Made by a program: the position numbers and the translations under genes. The notes beneath the pieces are model-generated. The model saw only the letters and a list, made by a program, of their open reading frames with translations. It had not been told where the DNA came from and ran no database searches. From contig NW_025942403.1 in the NCBI RefSeq assembly GCF_000764305.2, positions 434,001 to 498,000 on the forward strand: a DNA stretch of 64,000 nt. Direction: 5' to 3'. This DNA comes from Hyalella azteca (lineage: Eukaryota; Arthropoda; Malacostraca; Amphipoda; Hyalellidae). The stretch's first letter is position 1, and every line of letters begins with the position of its first letter. This document shows positions 12,331 to 23,600 of the stretch, piece after piece.

Positions 12331-13142
12331 GGCTGGCACTCTCCGGGTGAGAAATGGGGAGTCTTCGATAGAAAAACATGTTTTTGCGATAAATATGCCT
12401 TTTAAATGAGTTTTCTGGATAGATTGCAAGGAATTGTTAGGAAGGAGAAACTTGGACTACATTCAGCACGGAGGAGGCACATTTCATCAGTCTGTAATTA
12501 GGAAGACAACTCCTAGGGGTCTCGCCTGCCTCGCGGGACCAGAGCAAAACTGCCACCATCTCCTAAAACTCCACGGTCCGGTCCATAACATTTGATAGTA
12601 TACTAAGAAAATTATAATCAAAATCAGATTGAGTGAATATGATTAATATTATGGCAGGAATAACATCACAGTGAAAACGACAATTGCTGCTCGAGGAGGG
12701 TAAGAATAAATTATATCAACGAATAAAATCATAAATGCGTCTTCGTAGCTACGAAAATGTTTATTAACAGTAATCCATCGATTCTGCTCCTAAACCACAA
12801 GAAACATAATTCTCCGATATTCCGAAAGCCATCGAACGACTGATATAGTTGGCGCTAATGAGTCAGCTGTTTTCCTAACGGTTTATGAATGAAATGCATT
12901 TGGAGAGGCAGTGGTCACATATTTACTTTCCATTGAAATAATGCCTATCACCATTTTATTCGTATATTTATAAATTTTCACTGATATTCCATTTCATTAG
13001 TGCTCACTATATTTTTTACTCTCGTCTTTTTCAAAAGAATTCAATATACTTCAGGCTTTGATTAACCGGGGACGCGTTGGTCCGTGGTGCCAGAAGGCAA
13101 TTAGCAGGCGATGACGCGCCATAGCGTCGCTGTGATAAAACA
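12331..13142. other. Gene-free stretch
   Basis: No gene is seen. The last 100 bases (13045-13142) become GC-rich and share fragments such as GCCAGAAGGCAATTAGCAGGCG with the array that follows, so they may be eroded outer units of it. Confidence 0.4.
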
Positions 13143-13702
13143 ATCGGTCGGACCACCGAACCTGGCGTATCCTTCGAAGACTCAGACCAGCAGCACTAAC
13201 CTTTCCTTTATACATGGGGATTGGTGGCATGCACAGCCTCAAGCAACCTCAGCCATCCCTCATAAAAGGAGCTTGATTGCAGGCGAATCCTGCTCAGCCT
13301 CCAGCAGCCCAACCCTTCCCTTGTAAATGGGGTTAGGTGGTATAGGCATATCTTGCACAGCCTCCAGCAGCCTCAACCCTTCCTTCATACCTGGAGTTTG
13401 GTGGCATACGTATCCTGCACAGCATCCAACAGCCTCAACCCTTCCTTCATACCTGGAGTTTGGTGGCATACGTATCCTGCACAGCATCCAACAGCCTCAA
13501 TCCTTCCTTCATACCTGGAGTTTGGTGGCATACGTATCCTGCACAGCATCCAGCAACCCCAACCCTTCCTTCATACATGTGGCTTGATAGCTGGCGTATC
13601 CTGCAAAGCCTACACCAGCCCCAACCCTTCCCTTGTGTATGAGGCTTGGTGGTAGGCATGTCTTGCACAGCCTCCAGCAGCCTCCAACCCTTTCCTTAGT
13701 GG
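13143..13702 (+). repeat. Minisatellite, 62-bp unit, about nine copies
   Basis: The unit reads approximately GGAGTTTGGTGGCATACGTATCC, then TGCACAGCATCCAACAGCC, then TCAACCCTTCCTTCATACCT. The spacing of CTGGAGTTTGG at 13391, 13453 and 13515 is exactly 62. The central units (13391-13452 and 13453-13514) differ at one base; units toward both ends are more diverged and vary slightly in length. This gradient is typical of arrays that expand in the middle. Since 62 is not a multiple of 3, overlapping frames of 60-100 codons appear on both strands without conserved reading. No coding role is inferred. Confidence 0.95.
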
Positions 13703-14089
13703 CTAAATGGTAGCTCCAAGTCTTCCACTATAAATTGGTTCTGTAGCCCTGAATGCTCCTATAGTATAATAGTATATGCGACCCATGTAGTCCCGTAGTC
13801 CCAATATTCCGTTCTTAATATGCCCTGCAGCGCAACTCTTCCTGTCATAACTCTGTTATAAATAGAAGAGCATTGAACTGCGGCACAACTTGCCCATTAT
13901 AACATGGTCTGGCAGCTCGTGAAATCACTTTCAATATCTCATGTGAACTGGTGATTAGTCAATTCATGCTTTCATGTTCAGTGTGACATTCAAATGTTAT
14001 CATATATTGAATAATGAATATTCTAAGGAAAGTTAATAAAGAGTTACCAGATACCAGCAGATATTCAGAAAGGTAGAGATTGGAAATCT

Positions 14090-14437
14090 ATGAAGGTGCT
14101 GAAAGAATCGCACTTCGAGTCACTGCCAAAAACTTTTGTTTTCTGGGCTTGCCGAAGTGAGCGCAGTTATACAGATCGATGCAGTCCCGCTCACAGCGCC
14201 AGGATATTGGTTCGACAAACATGGCGTCTTGAAGAGTGCACCAGAACAAAGCCGAAGAAATGGTGCGTCTTTTGTGTACGTTGCAGAAACATCATTTGTT
14301 GGGACAGTGGCGCAAGTGGCACACTGGAGCATCATTTGAAGAGTGGTGTATCAAATGGCCGACTGTTGATTCAGCCCAGCCGAGTCTCTGGTTCTCTGTT
14401 GGCATCGCAAACAGCAGCAACTTGCCAGCTGACGTAA
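14090..14437 (+). CDS. Cys/His-containing open frame, weakly BED-finger-like
   Basis: The frame is 115 codons from an ATG at 14090, in a patch of balanced base composition where several frames on both strands are open. Residues about 65-95 read KPKKWCVFCVRC, then an aromatic (W) and GASGTLEHHLK. C-x2-C followed by a TSNL-x-x-HLK-like segment is the layout of BED zinc fingers found at the N-terminus of hAT transposases. The final zinc-binding His or Cys expected a few residues after HLK is not there. There is no transposase core around it and no terminal inverted repeat, so at most this is a decayed fragment. Overlapping frames (14136-14339 plus, 14120-14335 and 14292-14570 minus) have no better claim. 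Confidence 0.15.
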   Translation: MKVLKESHFESLPKTFVFWACRSERSYTDRCSPAHSARILVRQTWRLEECTRTKPKKWCVFCVRCRNIICWDSGASGTLEHHLKSGVSNGRLLIQPSRVSGSLLASQTAATCQLT

Positions 14438-14780
14438 TTTGCTGTTGCCGCTCCACATCATAAGTGCTCTCGTTGTCGCAGTCAATGCAGACATGGGGCG
14501 CCGCCATCACAATGTTTGTACACAAATATAGCCTCGGCTCCGGACACTCGACGCTTTGCAAATTGTTCACTTAGAAACCACAATGCGATGGATGGCCATA
14601 ATTCCCGCTACTGAATGAGGTGATTGGGCCGGGAAAAAATTTATGATGCAGTTATTTATGGCTCCGGTTTCTGGCATTAAATCAGTACCCACAATGATGC
14701 TGGTGCTCCATTTTACGGTTGGTAGGAGCGTTTAAGCAAAGCAACCTAATTAGGGTTTATTCAAACTATTTTCATTTTTA

Positions 14781-14843
14781 GCTACAAAAGATTCTAAAAT
14801 AGCTACAAAAGATTCTAAAATAGATACAAAAGATTCTAAAATA
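14781..14843 (+). repeat. 21-bp tandem repeat, three copies
   Basis: Three perfect or near-perfect units of GCTACAAAAGATTCTAAAAT plus A, at 14781, 14802 and 14823. The third has GATACA instead of GCTACA. The unit is 21 bp, a multiple of three, but the frame is not part of a longer coding segment. Confidence 0.95.
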
Positions 14844-15716
14844 AGTTCATTTGAGTTAGATTGATTATAAATAGTTTTAAATTATCCATTTGTCAAGGTA
14901 TTTGTTCATTAAATTTAGCAATTTGTTTTACGCGAAACTTTATTGCCCCACTTAGAAAGAGAGTCTCTTTATCCTCAACAGTTCTATACAAAACTGGTAA
15001 TCATTTCGAGCTTATTACGCATAAACTTCCATCATTTTTAAAGTATCCACTAATTCGAGCAGGTTTTTTATTGCAGTGCACTCAACTTGGCGAGCAGTTG
15101 GCCATCGAGGAGGCTGGACCCAGAGCGCTGGAGGACCGTCATGGGGTTATCAAGCGGGCGGCTCACAAGATAAAGATCAGTTCGTTATAAACTCGTCACA
15201 GTGACGGCCGCGAGCGACGCATCAGCCTAATGAAAGTAGACAACCTCGAGCTCAATGATGCCGAAAACCAAATATCCGGTGAGCGTCCATAGGCAGGGCC
15301 CTTCATTTTACATGCACGACCACCAACCGTGAAAGGATTACGTTGCTATTAATTGCATTGATCCCTTGACATCATAAATTCACAACAATGTTAGAAGAAT
15401 AGCAACTTATTACGGGTAATGAACCACTTATTTGAACCTAAAATATGCAAACCACAATGTTAAAAGTACATTCTGCTAAGTAATTGAGCATTGTACAGTG
15501 AAGATTGAAAGAGAAATCCGTCCAATTGCCAAGTTAATATAATTGCGAATAAGATTGGTTGACAATAATAAAATCAGTGCTGATTCAAACCCTGCTAATT
15601 CCATACCGTTCCATATTTTGAATCACAGGACAAAATTAAACTTTCATTATTTGTATCAGTTAGAACCTCATCTATGACCGACTATTTGATCAGTTAGAAC
15701 CTTTTCATCATTTTTT

Positions 15717-15772
15717 ATTCTCCCGAATTTTTTTCATTCTCCCGAATTATTTTCATTCTTCCTAATATTCAC
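15717..15772 (+). repeat. 19-bp tandem repeat, three degenerate copies
   Basis: Units begin ATTCTCCCGAATTTTTTTC, ATTCTCCCGAATTATTTTC and ATTCTTCCTAATATTC at 15717, 15736 and 15755, giving a period of 19. The third unit is diverged. Confidence 0.8.
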
Positions 15773-15861
15773 CACAGTTTCTACATAGTGAATGCACAAG
15801 AAATATTACCAAAGAGTTGCGCCACTTTGACGGAGTTACTTTTATTTTTTGGTTCATGTTT

Positions 15862-15873
15862 CGTGACGTCACG
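15862..15873. promoter_or_regulatory. Perfect 12-bp CRE-type palindrome
   Basis: CGTGACGTCACG is a perfect palindrome containing the full TGACGTCA cAMP-response element bound by CREB/ATF bZIP dimers, followed by GTTAACG. It stands in otherwise AT-rich DNA with no supported gene start nearby, so binding is possible but function is unproven. Confidence 0.3.
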
Positions 15874-18682
15874 TTAACGAGACAAGAAAAACTCAGGCGT
15901 CGTAATTGGTCAGGTTTTTGTGCTGGACCGTTGACAATGAAGCACGAGCAAAAAGCTACAAAGAGTTAGTAAAAGTAAGCAAGGATCGAGCAGCCTTGAA
16001 TATTTGGCCTTAATTGAAGATCTTGTGAAATAGATGGTATGTAAAATGCGTAGCACAAAGGTTACATCAATAACTTGCACCGAATATTTATTGACCGAAG
16101 AGTGATGACGTAACTGTAAACCGCAACTAATGTGCTAAGAGAGAATGATACATTAAAATTTATGAAAAAAATTCTGTTATCAAATAATTTTTATTAAAAA
16201 ATCAATTTTACATACTTACACTTCATGTTCAAATTTATGATCGCTAATTTAATTTTTTTCCAATCGTCTATTCAATTAACGATTTTAAAAACTGTAAATA
16301 TTTAAGAATAGTCAATATCTCTGTGAAGCCTCCTATGAAAGTAAGTTTGCATTTTTTTAATTGAATAGGCCGTATATAAAGTTACTTGCCTCCTCTGATC
16401 ACTCATATTATTCATTAATGTTTACGTTATTTGCATAATTACATTATCTTATATTCTAGAATGTAAGAGAAAGAGCGTCCCGAATGGAGCTTTGAGATTA
16501 TTGTGTGGGCATATTATTGTGATATGCAATCCAACAATATTATTGACCACTTGAGCGACACTAATAATCTACCAAAATCAAAATATAAGAGTGTAAACAA
16601 CATGACCCCCGCCCATTGTATGTATCATACTCGTATGTTCAACTGTAATCCAGTATCAACTTAATTCATAGATCGCCTCTGCAATAATTGCTGGAAAATA
16701 TTGAGTCTATCCAAGTCGTTCAGAACAACAGAATTTATGCCTACATCGGCAGGCCTCCATAAACAAAGCTGGTCTCCCAGAACGTCGTTAATCTCTGCAG
16801 TTCGATGAGGGTTTTCCTCCTGTAATAAGTTCATGAAATTTACACAGCTAAGCTAGAAACTAAAAAGGCTTATAAGATGCTGCTATGAAGAAATGCCCGA
16901 ACGAATTTATAACCATTTTAATGAGCAAAAGATAATGAGTATTTCAAGAAACATGAGTAAAAGCTGTAACTTTTTCAACGTCCCTGTGGTTTGGGACGAA
17001 GTCATGCATACAACTGAAAACAACGCGCAAATTCGTATGCAAGAATAACCCGGCAATCTACTATTAAATTGCTTCAAAAGATCTATTTTTCTGTTAATTC
17101 TTTCTAGATTGACACACAATGGATAGACTTGGGCAACATAATTGCGTGTTCTGAGGTAGCAAGTTGTGCGTGTGGCGGACTGCCTCGAGTAAGAAGCTAA
17201 TTGGGGGCCAAAAAGATGAAGCCTACTAGGGCAGCTGACGATTGTTTACATGCAGTGGGGATTTGTTTGGATTGTTGGATTGGTTTACACGGCAGTAGAC
17301 AATGTTCAGGTGTTCGAGGCGTGATCATTCTGCGTACGCATGAAATGCTTCATTCGTTAATCCCGCAAAATGTCAATCCCTGTAATGGTCGAGGATAAAG
17401 TACGAGGGAAATTCCTGCTTTACTTAAATCGTTTCCTTATTCTTCTAAGACGAATTTCAACAAACTTCGCTACACGTTGATCAGTAATTAATGCATGTTA
17501 AAGGATTATAATAATTTGAATTCAGACCTGAGCACCATTTATACCCAATAACCTTGTTTTCTCGAAAACAAAATACAACTAAAATATCATTATGTTTAAC
17601 ACTAAAAAACTCTATATGTATTCGCAACGAATAAAATAAATAGCATATATCGCCTTTCTCGTTGAGCTTTTGATTTCTAGTGAACACGATTATCGATTTG
17701 CCATGAAAAATTCATCAAGAACAAGCCACCCTATTAGTCGGGATAAAAAACTCAAGCCTTTGGTCTCCCTAAACATCCGGCCGTCGAGCGCCACACAGAG
17801 CCTTTGAGTGAGTCCTCGTTGCTGTGTAATTTATGACATCACCGGCCGTAGGAAACACGGCAGACACCGCACACACACAACGCCGCTCTTTGTTACGGCG
17901 TAACATGGTTAGCGAAAAATTACCAGCGTGTATGAGGAGGCCGAAGTTCATACAGTTGAGTGGCCAACGTTGAAATGTGGTTGTTGGTAAGTATGGCTTT
18001 GATTTTTTGATCAGCTATACATCGTCACCGATTTGTTTTACATAAGTTCGGAACGCAGTGTCTACATTTAATTCTCCTTCTGACCCAAAAACTATGCTGT
18101 AACGGAATTTAAATAGCTCTCGCTGTTAGATAATTTATTCACCCGTGAATTGATATAAGTTTCGATTCAAATTCTCGCTAATTAAACCAACGTATTAATA
18201 TTCTATTTTGGGAGTGATTTTATCCACCGTACCGAGACCTTCAATTCTTTTTTAATTTGCCCGCTGTAAATAAATTTAATGATGAGCTTATTAAGAAGTA
18301 TTTTTATTGCATTACCAGGCCCTTGATGTCACATTCTATGATTCTAGTAACTGATATTCACTTGTGAAGATTTTCATTCGGGAGAGATGATAGGTAATGT
18401 CAATTATAACAAAATTCATATTTAATTAAATCTTGAAAATTTCAATACAAATCACTTGATCGAGTGTTCAGGTTACGTTCTCTCTCTTCAAATTCAAAAG
18501 ATCATTGAGTTTATTTGGGAAAAAATTACCTTCATATATCATCAGAATATCATTTCAAAATAATGGAATGCTCAATTCTGAAATTAGTTCAAACAAGAAT
18601 TTCGTTATCTTCAGGACAATAAATTACTGATTTTTTTAAAGCCATCACCACAATATGGCTAAATTAAGACAAGAATAGTACA

Positions 18683-18857
18683 TATTATTATAATATTACA
18701 TTTTCTTCACATGTTTTTATAATATTACATTTTCTTCGCATACTATTATAATATTACATTTTCTTCACATGTTATTATAATATTACATTTTATTCACATG
18801 TTATTATAATATTATATTTTATTCACATGTTATTATAATATTACATGTTATTCGCAT
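18683..18857 (+). repeat. 29-bp AT-rich tandem repeat, about six copies
   Basis: The unit is approximately TTATTATAATATTACATT followed by TTCTTCACATG. The string AATATTA recurs at 18692, 18721, 18750, 18779, 18808 and 18837, an exact period of 29. Units differ by a few substitutions (TTCTTCGCATAC, TTATTCACATG). At the 3' end the array decays into ACATGTTATTCGCATTC. Confidence 0.95.
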
Positions 18858-19704
18858 TCAATTAGGTCCAGGGAAAGAAGCTCTGAATCACAAAGGAAGC
18901 GTGCACTCCACCCTTTACATCCGCGCTTCCTCCGGAGCGTGCAGAAGATTTCCCACGTTGCGGCGACTGCCTCTGCGCTCCACAAGGACCCTTGTTAGTT
19001 GGCCGTAATTTATGGCCTAGCACGTGGCAAAGAGCCGTAGGTGTGTGCAGTTGCAGTGCGGGATGTGCGAGCTGTAAAAACATATGGGGATCAGTTAGAA
19101 CTTCCGTGTAGTTTTGAAGCTTCTGTCTTACCCCTGAAGCGTTGAATTACCGTCAAACAAACTAAAATATGGATTGTTACTTTTTTTCGGCAACAAAAAC
19201 TTGGATTTGAATTAACCATTTGAATTTTTTGAACAATGCAGCATGAATTAACAAAATCGCCAAACTGGCCGTTAACTGGAATTTGACCACAAAAATGGCG
19301 CTTGTATAATAAACTATTGTTGCGATTGTAAATTGGAGATTTCTTCGTCTTTAACGGATTTAAGTTTGTACTAAAAACCACAATAAGACGAATTGACAAC
19401 TAAACTTCTCGTTCGAAAAAAATTCCATTTCAGTAGGAATGTTTTCACAGATGCTCGGCAGCTAATGCCAACACCGTAGAATGAGCCGCTGATCGCATCA
19501 GTGATGGCACTTAGAAGAGCCGTGCTTGTTGTTGATGACAATACCGACGTGACAGCGGCAAGTATATTGGCAAGTGGCTTTGTTTGACAGGCATCCGTCC
19601 ATTGGACACTACCACAACACGTGGCCGAGCATCGAGTGTCTCGCCTTTCATTATATTGCGCCGGCGCCCGAGCGTTCTAGGCTAGAGGGTCCGGCGGGCA
19701 GCCG
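18858..19704. other. Gene-free stretch
   Basis: No gene is seen. 18890-19080 is GC-rich with a 73-codon minus frame of no recognisable content; 19091-19399 (minus, 102 codons) is likewise unassigned. Confidence 0.4.
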
Positions 19705-19712
19705 CGTTCTAT

Positions 19713-20035
19713 GCCGACGAACTCCTCTATATAGTATATATACAACCTCTACGCATTAATCTATTTCATCTAGAAGCACTCGGTTCCATGCTCTGTGCCG
19801 ACGACCTCCTCTATATAGTATATATACAACCTCTTCGCATTAATCTATTTCATATAGAAGCACTCGGTGCCACGCTCTGTGCCGACGACCTCCTCTACAA
19901 AGTATATATACTACCTCTACGCATTTATCTATTTCATATAGAAGCACTCGGTGCCACACTGTGCCGACAACCTCTTCTATATAGTATATTTACAACCTCC
20001 ACGCATTAATCTATTTAATATAGAACCAGTCGGTC
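19713..20035 (+). repeat. 84-bp tandem repeat, four copies
   Basis: Units begin GCCGACGACCTCCTC at 19713, 19797, 19881 and 19963, so the period is 84, 84 and then 82. Each carries CTATATAGTATATATACAAC, then CTCTACGCATTAATC and TAGAAGCACTCGG. Because 84 is a multiple of three, one plus frame stays open over 74 codons (19788-20009) and repeats a 28-residue motif containing LCADDLLY. This is a consequence of the unit length, not evidence of a reverse transcriptase. The last unit has lost two bases and is the most diverged. Confidence 0.95.
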
Positions 20036-20240
20036 CAAGAAACACATTTATTTAGGTAAAACTTTGTCGGTTATAATTTGATGTTTGTGATTGTACAATT
20101 GTAAATTCACATATGCAATCTGAATATTCTGCAGCCTCCAGCGATATTATTCACCGATAACAGGCCTAGGGTTTGCCTATTTCGAAAAATCCTAAAAACT
20201 GTAATTGAGCTGAGCTTTCCGGTCAACAACTGAAACTATC

Positions 20241-20406
20241 ATTTTTAGCGCATTTTTCATTTATGAAAAAAATGCTCTATTGTGCTCGCCATGTCCGTCT
20301 GTCCGTCCGTCTGTCCGTCTGTCTGTCCGTCCGTGACTTCACGTTTTCGTCGACGAGAAAATGCGCTCTGTCACTCACTGCAGTGAGTACAGAGTTATAT
20401 TTTTTG
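20241..20406 (+). repeat. Dispersed structured element, copy 1
   Basis: This 166-bp segment matches 43688-43872 from ATTTTTAGCGCATTTT through to GAGTTATATTTTTTG. In order it holds AGCGCATTTT (20247-20256), TTGTGCTCGCCATGT, a (GTCC/GTCT)n stretch, CGTGACTTCACG (a small hairpin), TTTTCGTCGACGAG, AAAATGCGCT (20358-20367, exact reverse complement of the left arm) and the perfect palindrome ACTCACTGCAGTGAGT. A conserved tail follows the palindrome. The paired arms and shared flanks suggest a non-autonomous mobile repeat or a structured RNA-derived repeat. No clear target duplication surrounds this copy. The short VCLSVR-type frame inside is a by-product of the microsatellite. Confidence 0.85.
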
Positions 20407-20582
20407 TCTTTATTAATAACTAAAACAAATGAAGTTACGTTTTGCTTGAAAAAAGTGACCAGAGTGAATCTTTACTTCTAATCTTACGAATATTTGTATT
20501 GTTAGGCAGAAGTTTTTCCTCTATTTAAGTTGGATCAAAGATTAAAGATAAAAATAACTATAAATTACTTCATAACAAATAC

Positions 20583-20652
20583 TGTCTACTTTAAAAAAAG
20601 TTGTCTACTTTAAAAAAAGTTGTCTACTTTAAAAAATATTGTCTACTTTTTA
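20583..20652 (+). repeat. 19-bp tandem repeat, about four copies
   Basis: TGTCTACTTTAAAAAAAGT is repeated at 20583, 20602 and 20621, and a partial copy starts at 20640. The first three are almost identical; the fourth runs into TTTTTATC. Confidence 0.95.
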
Positions 20653-23600
20653 TCTAATCATAAAATAACTTTTTTTATCGGCCAACGCTTTTAAGAAAGA
20701 TTGTTCGAGTCGCAGAAAAAAAAATAATATTATTAATATTAAAAAGAATTCTCTGGTCTTTAACAATGGCACATAAACCTCGTGAATCTGCACTCTCATT
20801 TTCTCAAATCCGTTTTGATAAAATTTGCACTCGACGCAATTTTAAAATTGTTCCTCAAGCAAAACACTTCACATTAAATTGAAAAACATTGAAATATAAT
20901 AATAATAATAATTATAATAAAGAACTCTAGACCTGCATCCTTATTAAGATATTGTTTATTATTGTTACTGTAATGACTTGCGGCTCGCCTTTTTGTCGTA
21001 AGAAGCGAAAAAAAATCAGCAATAATCCAGCGTCCAAATTCGCTTGTCATGCCAACGGAACCAACTGACAGCGACCAAATTCGAAATAAATTTCAAGTCC
21101 CGAAACTTCCAGGGTATTTCTTAACAGCTCATCGAGTTAAACTATCTACTGGATTATTCGTAGTAATATTGAGGCCCTAAAAATGCATGCATACCATATT
21201 AGATGTGATCAAACCTAACCATACCTCATGAATTACAAACAGTGATGAAATGATGATTTAATCATCTCACGACTTTTTAATCATCTCACGACTTGTTTAT
21301 CTTCCACAAACAATTTTCATGTAATGTATACAGTTCTTCCTCCTGGAAGTAGCGTTCTTGATTACGAATGACAAACTCTCAAGCATATACTTTACGAAAA
21401 TCGACAGAACCAAGGATCTCACTCCGCACTTTGGGCCGAGGTGTCACACGCGCAGGGATCTCACCAGCTCCGTGGGGGTCGCAACGCAACGGCTGGAGAA
21501 GCAGGAAGGAAGGAGGCTATTGCGACGATGGATGGATGAACCGAACCCGACCCTTGAGGGCTCTTGGCTCAAAACGGCCAACTTCGGGCCAAGTTCAGGC
21601 CGCAGTATAGGCCGGTCTAAATTTTCGGCCACTTCCGGAGCCACAACGCTCGTACAGAAAGGACTTTTCCCCGCCCGTCCTGTGACACAACGGGTGAAAC
21701 TTTACCATTTTTGGGGTAGAAAGTAAGTTCGCGCAACTTAAAGGCATTATTTCTGTAGTTTTGAACTCCTAAGTAAAAGTTTACACATGAGTGTTTTATA
21801 AAACATGTAACACTTTTTTTGAGTTTCTTATAGAGTTAATTTCATTTAGTTTAGCGGAATATGGTCAAATGCCGAACACCTCCGTCATCATTCATTTAAT
21901 TGATGTACCCACTCAATTCATTATTTTAAAAAGTATTCTAGGGAACAATTGAAACAACAACAGGGAAAATTTTTTACATAATTAATTATGGATCAAAGCT
22001 TAAAATCTTCACTGACAAATATGCAACTGTGGTTGCAATAAATACGCAAATCGCAAAACTAAAATAAATCAATTCCTGAAGTAGTATTTGGGCCACTGTG
22101 ATCGAAGGCTCTCGATTTGTGTTGAGCAGCAGGATCGTTTGAACAGATACAACTGGAAGCCAAGTTCTCACCGAATTCCTTGCTCTGCGATATATCACGG
22201 AACCTGCGTTGAACAGAAGACCAATTCCCTTCAGGCGTTAGAATCTTTCCATCCATTTGCTGAAGATCACTTGTCAATAAAATCGACAATGGTCTTCATA
22301 CGCCCGCCAGATAGCACTTTTGTTACGCCCTGTTCTCATCTATACGAAATGAGAGACATCTGCTGAATCTGAGAGGAGAAGAGAAGTATGCAAACATCCC
22401 TCCTCATAAGCAAGGATTTTTATTTATAGCATTCCCTTTCACGAGGAAAATTGTGCTACCGTATCTATGGTGCTGCGTGGACGATTTATCTACGATAGCT
22501 TTTCCCAGAAGAAAATAGGAAATTATTTTTTCCCGAGCTAAATGAGTGCTTGGAGGTTCTTCCCTTTCACACCAGTCAGTATTAAAACAATTATAAAAAG
22601 TACTTCATGCATTTTGGTACATTTTTATGTTCATGAATAATTAAAACACTCACTGTTTTCTTAAGCGCTCAAAATAACAGTGAACTACCAGCTGTTGTAG
22701 GTCCTCCATTTTTTGCCATTGACACACTCCGATGCAATAAACGTGCTCGTTCGTGGAAACGCGATCCAATGACTTTTTAACTTGCCATTCGCCATATAGT
22801 ACGCACAACATCTTAAGCAATAATCAATATCGTCAATCTATATATGTATTCACTTGGATTGCAAAAAAAAAACAATGGCGTGCCCCTTAATTCAGAGCAA
22901 CTTTATGCGGAAAATCTTGACCACATTGTACACTAAAATATAAATAATAAGAGCAATTGCTTTCATTCCATCTTCCAGATCTTAAGGTACTACAATTCTC
23001 ACATGAATTCAGTGCAAATGAATATGTATCAATCTACAATTTCTCACATCACTTCAAGAAACACCAGCTCGCTCCACTTGCTCCTATATAAAACCCTGGA
23101 CCCGTAATCCCGTAATCAGGCCGCACAGCTCGTGATTACAAACTTTGGATGACGTGTCGCGCCGATGGGGGTGGATGTCAAATTTAAATTTTTGCCAGCC
23201 GCTCGTGGTCCGATTGCCTTTGTAACTCCCAAAATTTCCACGGCATCAAAATTACTCATAAGCAATTGTTTTTGAATTTATTTTCATGGGGCGACCGGCC
23301 ACTAGAATGCCAGTGGGACCGTTTTTTCACCGTTTTTTCTAACAGTGTGGATACGAAGAAATTATTATTTATAACATCGGAGTAGCCATGTACTGTTTAT
23401 GAGAAGCTCTAGGAACTCGAAGCGAATGCATTATTAGCTTTGTAAAATAATTCGATGCAATTTTTCCGAAGATTTGTACACTTTGTTTTATGGATTAAGA
23501 GTTTTGCAGCTTTTATAACTCGACCAAAACGTCTTTTTTTCGTACCGAAAAATCTATTGAAGCCTTTATAAGCTACTAGCATTATACATAGAAGAATAAA

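Larger units (their letters stand above)
14844..18682. other. Gene-free stretch with minor repeats
   Basis: No gene is recognised; frames do not exceed 109 codons and lack domains. Within it are a duplicated ATCAGTTAGAACCT (about 15657 and 15689), the 19-bp triplet array at 15717 and a perfect CRE-like palindrome at 15862. From 16140 to 16450 it is very AT-rich. Confidence 0.4.

Noticed and set aside
12032..12429. Overlapping minus frames of 115 and 74 codons, Leu/Ser/His-rich
   Set aside because: They lie on the second purine tract and reflect base skew.
13143..13702. Regularly spaced repeat considered as a CRISPR array
   Set aside because: Units are contiguous tandem copies without unique spacers; the same holds for the arrays at 26551, 39836 and 60341, and the genome is eukaryotic.
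19788..20009. Repeated LCADDLLY in a plus frame, resembling the YADD box of reverse transcriptases
   Set aside because: It comes from the 84-bp tandem unit read in one phase; no other reverse transcriptase motif is present and the motif repeats every 28 residues.
20263..20481. VRLSVRLSVCLSVR-type frame
   Set aside because: It results from a (GTCC/GTCT)n microsatellite inside the dispersed element; copy 2 gives a similar artefact at 43659-43859.
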